Part shown: positions 1 to 8,485 of the stretch, piece after piece | How positions within the stretch are numbered: the first letter of the stretch is position 1 | Layout: the number at the start of each line of letters is the position of its first letter | NCBI RefSeq assembly: GCF_010820565.1 | Contig: NZ_JAAIJQ010000030.1 | Location: 1-64,000, forward strand | Direction: 5' to 3' | DNA: 64,000 nucleotides | Origin: Thiorhodococcus minor | GTDB lineage: Bacteria; Pseudomonadota; Gammaproteobacteria; Chromatiales; Chromatiaceae | Notes under the pieces: model-generated | The model's input: the letters and a program-made list of their open reading frames with translations, nothing else | Database searches by the model: none | What the model was told of the DNA's origin: nothing | Position numbers and translations under genes: made by a program

Positions 1-1681
1 CACCCTGCTGACACAGGCCGTCCTCGCGCTTTCCGATGCCGTCGAGGCGGTACGGCCAGACCGACAATTTCCACGCCGCAATCCCGGCAAGCTCAAGCCT
101 GGATTCCACCCGGCTTACTGCCGGGCGGCTTAAGTCCATGGCAGTGGCCGCGCGACCGGCGCGGCGCTCAGCGATCACACCGGCCAGATAGGGCCAAGGC
201 ACATGACCGCGTTTGCGACAGGTGTCGATCACGCTGGCGAGCAAGGTGAAGGTGCGCGATCCGGCCTCACAGCGCGTGCCCATCATGATGCGTCGCGCGA
301 TCACCCAATGGCGCAGCGCCCGTTCGGCTTCGTTGTTGGTGATCGGCCACTGGGGATTATCCAGCACCCGAAAGATGGCCTCCCAGTCATTCCAGAGTTC
401 GACGGCCAAGGCGCGCGTCTTGGCGTGGCGGTGCCCGAGCAGACGCACGCAGGCGGCATGCAGATCGTCGAGCAACGCGGCATGGAGGGAGGGCAAATCG
501 ACCGGCGGGCCGTCACGCGCGGCATGGATGGCGCCAATCAGCGTGTCGAAGGCGTTTTGGACCTGATGCCCGAAGGCTTGGGCCTCGCGATCGTAGCTGT
601 CAATCAATCCCTGCGCCTTGCGCGTGAGGTGCGCCCAGCAGCGCAGCCGCTGGGGCAGATGGCGATAGACCTGCCAGCCGTCGCTCATCAGCCAGCCGCT
701 GAAGCCCGGCAGGATGCGATCGAGGACCTCGCGCCCGCGCTTGCCGACCACGAACAGGGTGACGGTGGCACTGGTGAAGACCCACAACCACAGCAACTCG
801 GCGCCTTGCGGCCAAGAGGTCTCATCGGCGTGCAGCAGGTCGCTGGCCACCACCGCCTCGATCAAGTCTTTTTCCAGCGGTGCCGCCGCTGCGGCGGCCT
901 CGCGCAGGGTGCGATCCAGGGTGCCGACGCTCAGCGTCAATCCGAGCCAGTCGTGGAGAAACTCCCGCATCCGTCGGCGCGACATCCGAAAGCGCAGATG
1001 CAGGGCGACGATCAGGGTCGCCAGGCCCGGCCCGACCAGACGCCATTCGCTCAAAGCCACCGGTTCCAAGGTCGGATCCTCGACCAGCCCTTCGCCGGGG
1101 CGTGCGCGCCTGTGATGACCGCAGGCGCAGCCCGTTTCATAGAGACGATGATCGGTGACCTGCACGTGCATGCCCGGTTGCTCTGGGTTGCCCCACACGA
1201 GATCGACCGACTGAAAGCCGGCATAGGCGACACTGGGCGCGCCGGCCGGCAGCGCCTCGGCGCAGGCCTCGCAGGCGCTGGGATGATGGTGCCGCGTCTC
1301 CTGCGCCCGCAGGACCTGGGTGCGCCCGAAGCCGGGCGCGCCAGGTTGCTTGCCGGCTTTGCGTTTGGGTTTGGGCTTCTTGGCACCGGTCGCGTCGCGC
1401 GGCGGATCCTCCGGGGATGTGCTCGCGTCCGCGTCGACCTCGTGCGGTGCCGCGTCGTCCTCCGCCTTGTCCGGCGCCTGCTCGTCACCCGCCGAGGGGC
1501 GCTCCCAGGGCGCACGGCTGCTGGGCGGGCGAGAACTGTTGGTCGGATTCTGCCGCAACCGTTCGCGCGCTTCCTTCAGATCCTCCAGCAGCCGCAGTGA
1601 CAGACCACGCAGCCGCCCCTCGTCCAAGGCCAGGACGTAGGCTTCATCAAGCTGGCTGAGGCTGTGGTCGCTCAGGTGCAT
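1..1681 (-). CDS. IS66-family transposase (TnpC), 3' end beyond window
   Basis: DDE transposase that would catalyse strand cleavage and transfer for an IS66 element. Reading from ATG at 1681 the frame is open to the window edge (560 codons with no stop). Family marks in order: helical N-terminus with a proline-rich linker and KPKRKAGKQPG; a zinc-finger-like HHHPSACEAC near residue 125; the first acidic residue in LLHADETSW (D286), the second in MSDGWQVY (D334), and the glutamate in NNEAERALRHW (E451), followed by CRKRGHVPWPYLAGVIAERR, the usual C-terminal block. About 40 further codons after that block look unlike IS66 proteins I know. The small IS66 partners (tnpA, tnpB) are not seen on the right side. 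The long plus-strand frame over the same DNA is its antisense shadow. Confidence 0.9.
   Translation of the reverse strand, partial: MHLSDHSLSQLDEAYVLALDEGRLRGLSLRLLEDLKEARERLRQNPTNSSRPPSSRAPWERPSAGDEQAPDKAEDDAAPHEVDADASTSPEDPPRDATGAKKPKPKRKAGKQPGAPGFGRTQVLRAQETRHHHPSACEACAEALPAGAPSVAYAGFQSVDLVWGNPEQPGMHVQVTDHRLYETGCACGHHRRARPGEGLVEDPTLEPVALSEWRLVGPGLATLIVALHLRFRMSRRRMREFLHDWLGLTLSVGTLDRTLREAAAAAAPLEKDLIEAVVASDLLHADETSWPQGAELLWLWVFTSATVTLFVVGKRGREVLDRILPGFSGWLMSDGWQVYRHLPQRLRCWAHLTRKAQGLIDSYDREAQAFGHQVQNAFDTLIGAIHAARDGPPVDLPSLHAALLDDLHAACVRLLGHRHAKTRALAVELWNDWEAIFRVLDNPQWPITNNEAERALRHWVIARRIMMGTRCEAGSRTFTLLASVIDTCRKRGHVPWPYLAGVIAERRAGRAATAMDLSRPAVSRVESRLELAGIAAWKLSVWPYRLDGIGKREDGLCQQG
1..1681 (-). 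mobile_element. IS66-type insertion sequence, partial
   Basis: The transposase reading frame marks an insertion sequence whose left part is outside the window. I could not identify the terminal inverted repeat or a target duplication on the right, so the true boundary lies somewhere between 1681 and the next gene at 2007. Because no accessory tnpA/tnpB genes are visible upstream of the transposase, the copy may be a single-ORF IS66 subtype or a decayed element. Confidence 0.6.
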
Positions 1682-2006
1682 CGGTCAGGGGCGCGGTCTC
1701 ATCGGGTTGCGGATGGGCGCTTATCCTCATCTCGCTGGGGGGCAGCGGTCAAGGGGTCTCTGAACGGCTACTGTGCCGCAACAATGCGGCTTCGGTCGGC
1801 ACGGAGCTAACCGGGCAGCACAGCTCCACGGAGAGTTTACTCAATATCAGACCTCACGGAACCTCCTTTCTTGGCACGCAAGCGTCTGAATCGTCGTGAA
1901 GACCGCCGTTTCTTGGGCGTTTGAACCAGCCGAACATGACGGTTTGACACTGGGTCGCGGGCTTTCTAGCATCCCGCTCTCGTCTTTCGCCTCTTCCCGG
2001 CCCACC
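1682..2006. other. Intergenic, IS-flanking
   Basis: No gene is supported here. It probably contains the right end of the insertion sequence and the promoter of the TPR gene. A C-rich/G-rich tract near 1737-1751 (GGGGGGCAGCGGTCA) is a candidate IS end, but I cannot pair it with the opposite end. Confidence 0.5.
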
Positions 2007-2576
2007 ATGCCCAAACTCTCCGCCCTGCATTGGATCGCCCTCGTCGCCTTCCTGGTCTTCTACGGTTTCACCGTCTTCGCGCTGACGCGCGACTACTATC
2101 TGCGCCACCCCGCCCCACCTGTGGCCACGACGAGCACGGCCTCGGCGGGCGACACACCCCGGGCCAAGGTGCCCAGCCCGAGCACCAGCGCCATTCCGGA
2201 GAGCATCACCGAGTCCAATCCGGTGCTCTTGCATCAGCAAGCGGACGCGCTCTTCGTCGAGCGCCGCTTCCCGGAGGCGGTGCGCGTCTACCGCCGCATC
2301 CTGGAGCTGAATCCGGAGGACGCCGAGGCCCACAACGACCTCGGACTCGCGCTGCACTACACGGGGGATACCAGCGCCGCCATCGCGCAGCTGAGAATCG
2401 CCGTTGGCAAGGCCCCCGACCTGCAGCGTCCCTGGCTGACGCTGGGCTTCCTCAGCCTCCAGGAGGGCAAGGACGCTCAAGCGAAAGCGGCCCTGGAGCG
2501 GGCGCGCGATCTCGATCCCGAGAGCGACATCGGCAAGGAAGCGGTCCGTCTCTTGGGGATGCTGGCAGAGCGATAA
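2007..2576 (+). CDS. Membrane-anchored TPR protein
   Basis: 189-residue protein with one N-terminal transmembrane helix (about residues 7-27, WIALVAFLVFYGFTVFAL), a Pro/Ser/Thr-rich periplasmic linker, and about three tetratricopeptide repeats in the C-terminal half (ADALFVERRFPEAVRVYRRI; AEAHNDLGLALHYTGDTSAA; and a third ending in LERARDLDPES). TPRs suggest a protein-protein scaffold in the periplasm; no partner is indicated. The frame is open further upstream, to 1896, but the segment before MPKLSALHW is not protein-like for this family, so the start is placed at 2007. No strong ribosome site is visible. It stands alone between the insertion sequence and a convergent methyltransferase gene. 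Specific function unknown. Confidence 0.75.
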   Translation: MPKLSALHWIALVAFLVFYGFTVFALTRDYYLRHPAPPVATTSTASAGDTPRAKVPSPSTSAIPESITESNPVLLHQQADALFVERRFPEAVRVYRRILELNPEDAEAHNDLGLALHYTGDTSAAIAQLRIAVGKAPDLQRPWLTLGFLSLQEGKDAQAKAALERARDLDPESDIGKEAVRLLGMLAER

Positions 2577-2672
2577 CGGCGGCCGCCAGCTAGCCGGATT
2601 GCACGACAGATTTCCCTGACGCGAACGAGCATCCAGACGGCGCCAGCTCCAAGGCGCCGGGTCAGCGCAGCA

Positions 2673-3260
2673 TCAGCGATAGGCTAGCGCCACGGTATAG
2701 TGCGCGCCCTGCTTGAGCTTGTCGTAGTTGCCGAAGACCTCGCCGAGATTCCGCTTCATGTATTGGCGCAGCCCGTTGATCGTCACCAGATAGAGACGCC
2801 CGCCAGGCTTCAGCCGCGCATAGGCGTCGTGCAGCAGAATGGCGAGCAGCTCCTTGCCCACCTTCGCCGGCACATTGCTGGCGATCACATCGAACATGCG
2901 ATCCGGCGCGACCTGACCGAAGCCGTTGCTGAGCTGGGCCTCAGCATTGCTCAGTCCATTGCGCCTGGCATTGCGGTTGGCGTACTCGACAGCCACGAAG
3001 TCCTTGTCGACGAGCAGGATGCGCCCCTCGGGGGCCATGGCGGCGAGCGCCAGACCGATGGGACCATAGCCGCAGCCAAGATCCAGGCAGTCGTCGCCGG
3101 CCTCGACCGCGACGTAATCGAGCAGCAGCCGCGTCCCCTCGTCGATCTCGCGCGGCGAGAACAGGCCCCAGGTGCTTTGCAGACTGAGCGTGCGGCCGCC
3201 AAGCTCGGCATTGAAAAGGATGTCGCGACGCAGATTGGCGAGCTGTTCGGGTGTGAGCAT
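2673..3260 (-). CDS. Class I SAM-dependent methyltransferase (MTS/RsmC-like)
   Basis: 195-residue protein of the small methyltransferase (MTS) fold. It shows the SAM-binding motif I (LDLGCGYGPIGLALA, about residues 58-72), the acidic end of strand 2 (ILLVDKD), and a degenerate motif IV (DVIASNVPAK) where RsmC/RlmG enzymes have NPPF. The later LKPGGRLYLV is typical. The likely start is MLTPEQLANLRRD at 3260; an upstream in-frame ATG at 3353 would add 31 low-similarity residues. RsmC and RlmG methylate guanines of rRNA, but the missing NPPF phenylalanine makes the substrate uncertain. The gene is divergent from hupK, leaving a 119-bp shared promoter region. Confidence 0.8.
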   Translation of the reverse strand: MLTPEQLANLRRDILFNAELGGRTLSLQSTWGLFSPREIDEGTRLLLDYVAVEAGDDCLDLGCGYGPIGLALAAMAPEGRILLVDKDFVAVEYANRNARRNGLSNAEAQLSNGFGQVAPDRMFDVIASNVPAKVGKELLAILLHDAYARLKPGGRLYLVTINGLRQYMKRNLGEVFGNYDKLKQGAHYTVALAYR

Positions 3261-3379
3261 GATGGGAGCCTGGTGCCAGCGACCCGTCCGAGACGGGCCC
3301 AAGATCGGCAGGGTTGGAGGAGCGAGGGATCGGGTAAACTGGCGGCTTTGCACTCCGCGCGCAAGCCCAAACGCACAGC

Positions 3380-4618
3380 ATGTCCGATCCAGCCGGCAGG
3401 CTCAAGATCCAGATCCAGCGATCGACCACCGGAGTCCGGTGCACCATCCGCTCGACGCGCCCGGTCACTGCGTCATCGATGCTCAAGGGGCGCTCCAGCG
3501 CTGAGGTGGCGACCCTGCTGCCCTTGCTCTACTCCATCTGCGCCAAGGCCCAGTCCTATGCCTGCGTCGGCGCGCTCGAATCGGCATTGGCTGCCGCACC
3601 CGCCCCAGGAGCCAACCACAGGCGCCAGCTCACGCTCACACTCGAGACCCTGCGCGAGCACATCTGGCGCATGCTGCTGGATTGGCCGCGGCTCTGTGAT
3701 GGCACGCCCAGGCGCGAGGCACTTGCCGGACTGATCGCGCAGACGCGCGCCCTCTTCGGGCTCGCCGACCCTTCCGGAGCACTCTTCAAGCCAGGCGGGG
3801 ATACCGCGGACTTCGACGCGAGCGCTTGGCTGCAGGGCTGCGGCGCCGTCCAATCCCTCGTCGTCGAGCAGGTGCTCGGTCGGCCAATCGACGCCTGGCT
3901 CGCAGAGGTCGTCGGCCATGACAGCCTCCGGGCTTGGGCGGAATCGACCGCCACCGAGCCCGCACGCCTGCTGAGATCCCTGATCCAAGCCGGCGAGTCG
4001 GCACTCGGGGACTGCTCCGTGACTCCCCTCGAAGATATCGAGCACGCCGCCTTGGCCGCGCGCTTGACGGCCGAGGATGCAACGGCCTTCGTCGCCGAGC
4101 CACGCTGGGAGGGCGCGGCTCGAGAGACGGGCCCGCTCAGCCGCCGTCGAGGGTCCGCACTCATCCGTGCCCTCGAGAAGTCAACCGGAAAGGGCCTGCT
4201 CACGCGCCTGAGCGCGCAGATCCTGGAAGTCGCACAGCTGGCGAGCTTGCTCAGACAGCCGGGAGAGGCGGATCAAGCGGCTTCGAGCAGCTTTGGCTCG
4301 CCCGAGCCGGGCCTGGGTCTCGCCGAGGTGGAGGCAGCGCGGGGACGCCTGGTGCACCTCGCGCGGCTCGCCGCCGACCGCGTCCTGGACTACCGGATCT
4401 TGGCGCCCACCGAGTGGAACTTTCACCCCGAAGGCCCCGTCGCAATGGGCATCGCGGCGCTGCCGGACGACGAGGACGCCAGGCTGCGCAGACGCGCGGA
4501 GCTGCTGATCATGGCCATCGATCCCTGTGTCGCCTACGATCTCGATCTCGCCCCAGCTCGGAAGCGGCTTGCGCCACTGGCTGAGGGGCAGGATACAAGA
4601 CCCAGCACGCTGCAATAA
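3380..4618 (+). CDS. hupK: HupK/HoxV-like hydrogenase large-subunit-related maturation protein
   Basis: 412-residue protein resembling a decayed [NiFe]-hydrogenase large subunit. The segment LLPLLYSICAKAQSYA (about residues 47-62) sits where the enzyme has its first CxxC plus AH pattern, but only one cysteine remains. Near the C-terminus, YRILAPTEWNFHPEGP matches the conserved TPTxWNxxPR-like region and DPCVAYDL matches DPCxxC with the second cysteine lost. HupK/HoxV proteins are known as accessory scaffolds for assembly of the Fe(CN)2CO group with HypC and HypD. Position directly before hypC-hypD-hypE supports that role. Loss of nickel ligands excludes it being a catalytic subunit. No hydrogenase structural gene is in the window. 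Confidence 0.82.
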   Translation: MSDPAGRLKIQIQRSTTGVRCTIRSTRPVTASSMLKGRSSAEVATLLPLLYSICAKAQSYACVGALESALAAAPAPGANHRRQLTLTLETLREHIWRMLLDWPRLCDGTPRREALAGLIAQTRALFGLADPSGALFKPGGDTADFDASAWLQGCGAVQSLVVEQVLGRPIDAWLAEVVGHDSLRAWAESTATEPARLLRSLIQAGESALGDCSVTPLEDIEHAALAARLTAEDATAFVAEPRWEGAARETGPLSRRRGSALIRALEKSTGKGLLTRLSAQILEVAQLASLLRQPGEADQAASSSFGSPEPGLGLAEVEAARGRLVHLARLAADRVLDYRILAPTEWNFHPEGPVAMGIAALPDDEDARLRRRAELLIMAIDPCVAYDLDLAPARKRLAPLAEGQDTRPSTLQ

Positions 4619-4686
4619 TCAGCATGTTAGCGAGCGTGCGCCCGGAGCGGCCACGCCCCACCCGATGATTCCGCCGAGGTTCCACT

Positions 4687-4953
4687 ATGTGTCTCGCTAT
4701 CCCCGCCCGCATCGTCGAGATCGACGCCGCCACCGACATCGCCCAGGTCTCGCTGGGCGGAGTCCGCAAGGAAGTCTCGCTCGCCTTGGTCAACGATGCC
4801 CGAGTGGGCGACTACGTCCTCATCCACGTCGGCTATGCACTGAACAAGCTGAGCGAGGAAGAGGCCGAAAAGACATTGGCGCTGATACGCGAGATGGGCC
4901 TGCTGGAGGAGGAGGCGACGCACAACGCCGCCACGCCTGGAGGCGAGGCATGA
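4687..4953 (+). CDS. hypC: Hydrogenase maturation chaperone HypC
   Basis: 88-residue HypC. It starts MCLAIPARIVEI; the N-terminal Cys2, exposed after Met removal, is the residue that contacts the iron centre and the large subunit. The OB-like fold signature VSLGGVRKEVSL and GDYVLIHVGYALNKLSEEEA follow in the usual order. HypC shuttles the Fe(CN)2CO moiety between HypD and the hydrogenase precursor in the cytoplasm. The length is a little above the usual 75-90 range only because of a short A/T/G-rich tail. Its stop overlaps the hypD start (ATGA), indicating translational coupling. Confidence 0.96.
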   Translation: MCLAIPARIVEIDAATDIAQVSLGGVRKEVSLALVNDARVGDYVLIHVGYALNKLSEEEAEKTLALIREMGLLEEEATHNAATPGGEA

Positions 4954-6086
4954 AGTACGTCGACGAGTTTCGCGATCAGAAGCTCGCCAGACAACTGGCG
5001 AGCGCCATCGCCGCGGAGGCCGACCCGGCACGCCAGTACCGGCTCATGGAGTTCTGCGGCGGTCATACCCATGCCATCTTTCGCTATGGCGTCCAGCACC
5101 TCATGCCGCCAAACCTGCGCTTCATCCACGGCCCAGGCTGCCCGGTCTGCGTCCTGCCCATGGCGCGCATCGACCAGGCGATCGCCATGGCGCTGGAGCA
5201 CGAGGTGACGCTCTGCACCTATGGCGACCTCATGCGGGTTCCCGCGAGCGGCCGCCGCAGCCTGCTCAAGGCCAAGGCGGATGGCGCCGACATCCGCATG
5301 ATCTACTCCACCCTGGACGTGCTGCGCATCGCCCGCGAGGAGCCCGACCGCCAGGTCGTCTTCTTCGCCATCGGCTTCGAGACGACGACACCACCCACGG
5401 CGGTCGCCATCAAGGCCGCCCGGGCGGAAGGGCTGACGAATCTCTCGGTCTTCTGCAATCACGTCCTAACCCCCTCCGCGCTGCGCACCATCCTGGCCAC
5501 GGCGGGTCCGGACGGCGTGCAGCTCGACGGCATCCTCGGGCCATCGCACGTCAGCACCCTCATCGGCAGCAAGCCCTACGCCTTCGTCCCCGAGGAGTTT
5601 CAGACGCCGGTCGTGATCGCCGGCTTCGAGCCGCTCGACGTCATGCAGGCGACGCTGATGCTGGTGCGCCAACTGAACGAGGGACGCTGCGAGGTCGAGA
5701 ATCAGTACACCCGGGCCGTGACCGAAGCCGGCAACCTCAAGGCCCAGGCCCTGATGGCAGAGGTCTTCCAGACGCGCGACCGCTTCGAATGGCGCGGCCT
5801 CGGCTTCCTTCCCGAGAGCGCCCTGGCGCTCGCGGACGACTACGCAGACCTCGACGCCGAGCAACGCTTCCCTGTGGAGATCGGGGAGGTCAAGGAGGTG
5901 AAGGGCTGCGAGTGCCCGGCGATCCTGCGCGGCGTGAAGCAGCCGACGGACTGCAAGCTCTTCGGGAGCGTCTGCACGCCGGAGAACCCCATGGGCTCCT
6001 GCATGGTCTCCTCGGAGGGGGCCTGTGCCGCCTATTGGAGCTATGGCCGGCATCGCGCCCCGGCAGCTCAGGCAGAGACCGTCTAG
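4950..6086 (+). CDS. hypD: Hydrogenase maturation protein HypD
   Basis: 378-residue HypD, the [4Fe-4S] protein on which the iron atom of the [NiFe] site receives its CN and CO ligands together with HypC and HypE. Diagnostic motifs: EFCGGHTHAIFRYG (about residues 34-47), FIHGPGCPVCVLPM (about 58-71), GFETTTPPTA (about 140), FCNHVLTP, and the C-terminal cluster region with CECPAILRG, DCKLFG, VCTP and GSCMVSSEGACAAYW. The start is fixed at ATG 4950 by its overlap with the hypC stop and by family length; the frame is open further upstream but that part is not HypD. The hypE gene follows after 135 bp. Confidence 0.97.
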   Translation: MKYVDEFRDQKLARQLASAIAAEADPARQYRLMEFCGGHTHAIFRYGVQHLMPPNLRFIHGPGCPVCVLPMARIDQAIAMALEHEVTLCTYGDLMRVPASGRRSLLKAKADGADIRMIYSTLDVLRIAREEPDRQVVFFAIGFETTTPPTAVAIKAARAEGLTNLSVFCNHVLTPSALRTILATAGPDGVQLDGILGPSHVSTLIGSKPYAFVPEEFQTPVVIAGFEPLDVMQATLMLVRQLNEGRCEVENQYTRAVTEAGNLKAQALMAEVFQTRDRFEWRGLGFLPESALALADDYADLDAEQRFPVEIGEVKEVKGCECPAILRGVKQPTDCKLFGSVCTPENPMGSCMVSSEGACAAYWSYGRHRAPAAQAETV

Positions 6087-6221
6087 CCGCGTTGGCGCGA
6101 CCCAGTGCGCGCCGCTCAAGAGCAGTTTCTTCTTGGCGCATTGCGCGCCGCCACGATACCGATTTCCAGCATGCTTGCGTGTGCCAGCGAGGCACCATCG
6201 CGCTTATTCCAGGACGACCGC

Positions 6222-7268
6222 ATGACTCAAGACCGACGCTTTCCCGTTCGACTCGATCTCAAGCAGGGCACGGTGGACATGAGCCATGGCTCTGGCGGGC
6301 GCGCCATGGCGCAGCTCATCGCCGAGCTCTTTCACCGCCACCTGGACAATGCGCTCCTTGCCCAAGGCAACGATCAGGCACTCTTCAGTCCACCGCCCGG
6401 ACGCATGGTGATGAGCACCGACGGTCATGTCATTTCGCCGCTGTTCTTCCCGGGCGGCGACATCGGCTCACTGGCGGTGCACGGCACCCTCAATGACGTC
6501 GCCATGGCGGGCGCCCGACCGCTCTACCTGGCCGCGGCCTTTATCCTGGAAGAGGGATTTCCGCTCGCCGACCTCGCACGGATCGTCGCAAGCATGGCAA
6601 GCGCGGCCAATCAGGCCTGTGTCCCCGTGGTGACCGGCGACACCAAGGTCGTCGAGCGAGGCAAGGGCGACGGCGTCTTCATCACGACGACCGGAGTCGG
6701 CGTGGTTCCTGAGGGCATTCACATCTCCGGCGACCTCGCCCGACCGGGCGATGCCATCCTGGTCAGCGGACATATCGGCGATCACGGTGTCGCCATCCTA
6801 TCCAAGCGGGAGAATCTGGGATTCGAGACGGAGATCCGATCGGACTCCGCCGCCCTGCATGGTCTGGTGGCCGACATGGTCACGGCGGTGCCCGAGATCC
6901 ATTGCCTGCGCGATCCGACGCGTGGCGGGCTCGCGACCACGCTGAACGAGATCGCCCATCAATCAGGTGTCGGCATGCAGATCCGCGAGGAGGCCATCCC
7001 GGTGCGCCCGGAGGTCACTGCCGCCTGCGAGCTCTTGGGGCTAGATCCCTTGTACGTCGCCAATGAAGGCAAGCTGATCGCCATCTGCCCCGGGGAGCGT
7101 GCCGAGGATTTGCTGACGGCGATGCGCATGCATCCCAGAGGCGAGGACGCCGCCATCATCGGAGCAGTCGTCGAAGATGAGCTCCGCTTCGTGCAGATGG
7201 AGACGCGCTTCGGAGGGAGCCGCATCGTCGATTGGCTGGCGGGCGAGCAGCTACCACGCATCTGCTGA
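6222..7268 (+). CDS. hypE: Hydrogenase maturation protein HypE
   Basis: 348-residue HypE, which dehydrates the carbamoylated C-terminal cysteine to a thiocyanate that donates CN to the iron on HypC-HypD. The N-terminus has the PurM-like signature DMSHGSGGRAMAQLI, then STDGHVISPLFFPGGDIG and HGTLNDVAMAGA for ATP binding, VTGDTKVVERGKGDG, and DPTRGGLATTLNEIA. It ends exactly with PRIC, the required C-terminal cysteine, so the gene is intact. The start MTQDRRF at 6222 is preferred to an upstream in-frame ATG at 6105 because HypE proteins begin shortly before DMSHG. HypA, HypB and HypF are not in the window. Confidence 0.97.
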   Translation: MTQDRRFPVRLDLKQGTVDMSHGSGGRAMAQLIAELFHRHLDNALLAQGNDQALFSPPPGRMVMSTDGHVISPLFFPGGDIGSLAVHGTLNDVAMAGARPLYLAAAFILEEGFPLADLARIVASMASAANQACVPVVTGDTKVVERGKGDGVFITTTGVGVVPEGIHISGDLARPGDAILVSGHIGDHGVAILSKRENLGFETEIRSDSAALHGLVADMVTAVPEIHCLRDPTRGGLATTLNEIAHQSGVGMQIREEAIPVRPEVTAACELLGLDPLYVANEGKLIAICPGERAEDLLTAMRMHPRGEDAAIIGAVVEDELRFVQMETRFGGSRIVDWLAGEQLPRIC

Positions 7269-7398
7269 TCTTGCCGGGACGTCTGAAAGACAGGAACGGC
7301 TGAGAGACAAGTTGGAGTCCCCCTGTGGATCTTGCGGCCGCTTTTGTACTATCGTCTCGGCTCCCAAGCACGACTAGAAACAAGACGAGGACCCTGGA

Positions 7399-7857
7399 AT
7401 GACAAGAACGCTAGTAAACTCCGCGCTTGCGGCACTGTTGGGAGCCACTATGGGGATGGCCGTTGCGTCCGAGATGGCGACGCCCGATGAGGCCAAGGCC
7501 ATGTCGCAAAAGGCCCAGGCCGCGGTCAACGAGATGGGCAGCGAGACGGCCTTCGTCGCTTTTGCGGCGGACGACGGCGGATTCAAGGAGAAGGACCTCT
7601 ACGTCTTCTGCATGGACATGGACGGCGTCATGCTCTCGCACGCCATGAAGCCGGAGCTGGTCGGCAAGAATCTGCTCGACTTCAACAAGTATGGCGACGA
7701 GCTGTTCAAGGAGATGATCGAGGTCGCAAAGGCATCTAGCGAGGGCTGGGTCGACTACAAGTGGCCCTATCCGGGCAGCGATGAGATCCGCGACAAGACG
7801 AGCTACGTCATGACCAACGACGAAGGCTCCTTCTGCGGCGTCGGCGCCTACAAGTAA
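7399..7857 (+). CDS. Secreted single-Cache-domain protein
   Basis: 152-residue protein with a Sec signal peptide (about residues 1-23, cleavage near VAS-E) and one Cache fold of the sCache_2 type: a long helix (TPDEAKAMSQKAQAAVNEMG), then YVFCMDMDGVMLSHAMKPELVGKNLLDF cut here into its landmarks YVFCMDMDG, MLSHAM and VGKNLL, then EGWVDYKWPYPGS and KTSYVMTNDEG. Such stand-alone periplasmic Cache proteins bind small ligands and are often encoded near sensors, but no histidine kinase or chemoreceptor is adjacent. Two cysteines (in FCM and FCGVG) could pair. A GAGG ribosome site lies 8 nt before ATG. A strong hairpin follows, so it is probably monocistronic. Confidence 0.8.
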   Translation: MTRTLVNSALAALLGATMGMAVASEMATPDEAKAMSQKAQAAVNEMGSETAFVAFAADDGGFKEKDLYVFCMDMDGVMLSHAMKPELVGKNLLDFNKYGDELFKEMIEVAKASSEGWVDYKWPYPGSDEIRDKTSYVMTNDEGSFCGVGAYK

Positions 7858-7872
7858 CGGCAGACAGTCGTT

Positions 7873-7899
7873 CGAGGGGCGCCGCGCAGGCGCCCCTCG
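7873..7899 (+). terminator. Rho-independent-like terminator hairpin
   Basis: Perfect 11-bp stem (7873-7883 with 7889-7899, arm CGAGGGGCGCC) and a 5-nt loop, 15 bp after the stop of the Cache gene. The following bases are only weakly T-rich, so termination efficiency is uncertain. Confidence 0.7.
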
Positions 7900-8007
7900 T
7901 ATCCACCTCCACCTCGCTCGGGCACGCCGGCACTCGCGGGAGCACCGCGCGCTTCCGCCTTAGGCGATTGCCGGAAATTCATCTACCAGGTGGCGCCTGA
8001 TCGAGGT

Positions 8008-8075
8008 CCGCCTTCAAAGTGCGCCGACAGGCGCATAGCTGGGCTATGTGACTGTCGGCGCAACACAGAAGGCGG
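8008..8075. repeat. Long imperfect inverted repeat (about 68 nt)
   Basis: Three nested complementary arms: CCGCCTTC (8008-8015) with GAAGGCGG (8068-8075), GCGCCGACAG (8021-8030) with CTGTCGGCGC (8052-8061), and CATAG (8034-8038) with CTATG (8044-8048). Together they can form one long cruciform or RNA hairpin with small internal loops. It lies between two genes that face each other (Cache gene plus, XRE gene minus), so it could act as a bidirectional terminator or be a mobile palindromic repeat. Confidence 0.6.
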
Positions 8076-8119
8076 GCGTCAAGACAAGCCAGATAGTATG
8101 AGAATTGAGGGAAATCGCC

Positions 8120-8485
8120 TCAATCCTCCTGGACCGCCTCCGCGGTATCCACCGCCTTCCCAATCTCGGTTTCCGCCACGGCGAGCTTCAAGATCGTCTG
8201 CTGGCCGCGCCCGTCCGTGAGCCGGAAGTAGTCCACCAGCTGCCGCTCCTGCGGCGAAAGCGGATCTTTGTCGTCGAGGCAGAGCAGATAGGTCGGCGTG
8301 ACGGTTCCCAGCGCCATCGCGAGCTCTTGCGCCTCTTCCAGCCCCATTCTGCGAATTCCCTGCTCGTAGTTGCTGATCCGGGATTTCGAGAGCGCGTTGG
8401 TACGGGCGGAGAGATCAGAGAGACTGAGCTTCTGCTCTTGCCGGGCCGCGCGCAGGCGTTGACCGATGCGTTTGGTGAGATCCAT
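8120..8485 (-). CDS. XRE-family transcriptional regulator
   Basis: 121-residue DNA-binding protein. Residues about 7-66 form a Cro/C1-type helix-turn-helix: IGQRLRAARQEQKLSLSDLS, then KSRISNYEQGIRRM as recognition region, then AQELAMALG. After TPTYLLCLDD comes a C-terminal part (PLSPQERQLVDYFRLTDGRGQQ) typical of single-domain XRE regulators. There is no peptidase or toxin domain and no adjacent toxin gene, so this is more likely a free-standing regulator than an antitoxin. Target unknown. Confidence 0.85.
   Translation of the reverse strand: MDLTKRIGQRLRAARQEQKLSLSDLSARTNALSKSRISNYEQGIRRMGLEEAQELAMALGTVTPTYLLCLDDKDPLSPQERQLVDYFRLTDGRGQQTILKLAVAETEIGKAVDTAEAVQED

Noticed and set aside
203-1600. 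465-codon plus-strand frame
   Set aside because: Antisense to the IS66 transposase, which has intact DDE motifs; the plus-strand protein has no recognisable fold and is a GC-rich shadow.
8120-8485. Toxin-antitoxin interpretation of the XRE gene
   Set aside because: No small toxin frame lies next to it; the neighbours are 196 bp or more away and are a LysR regulator and a Cache protein.
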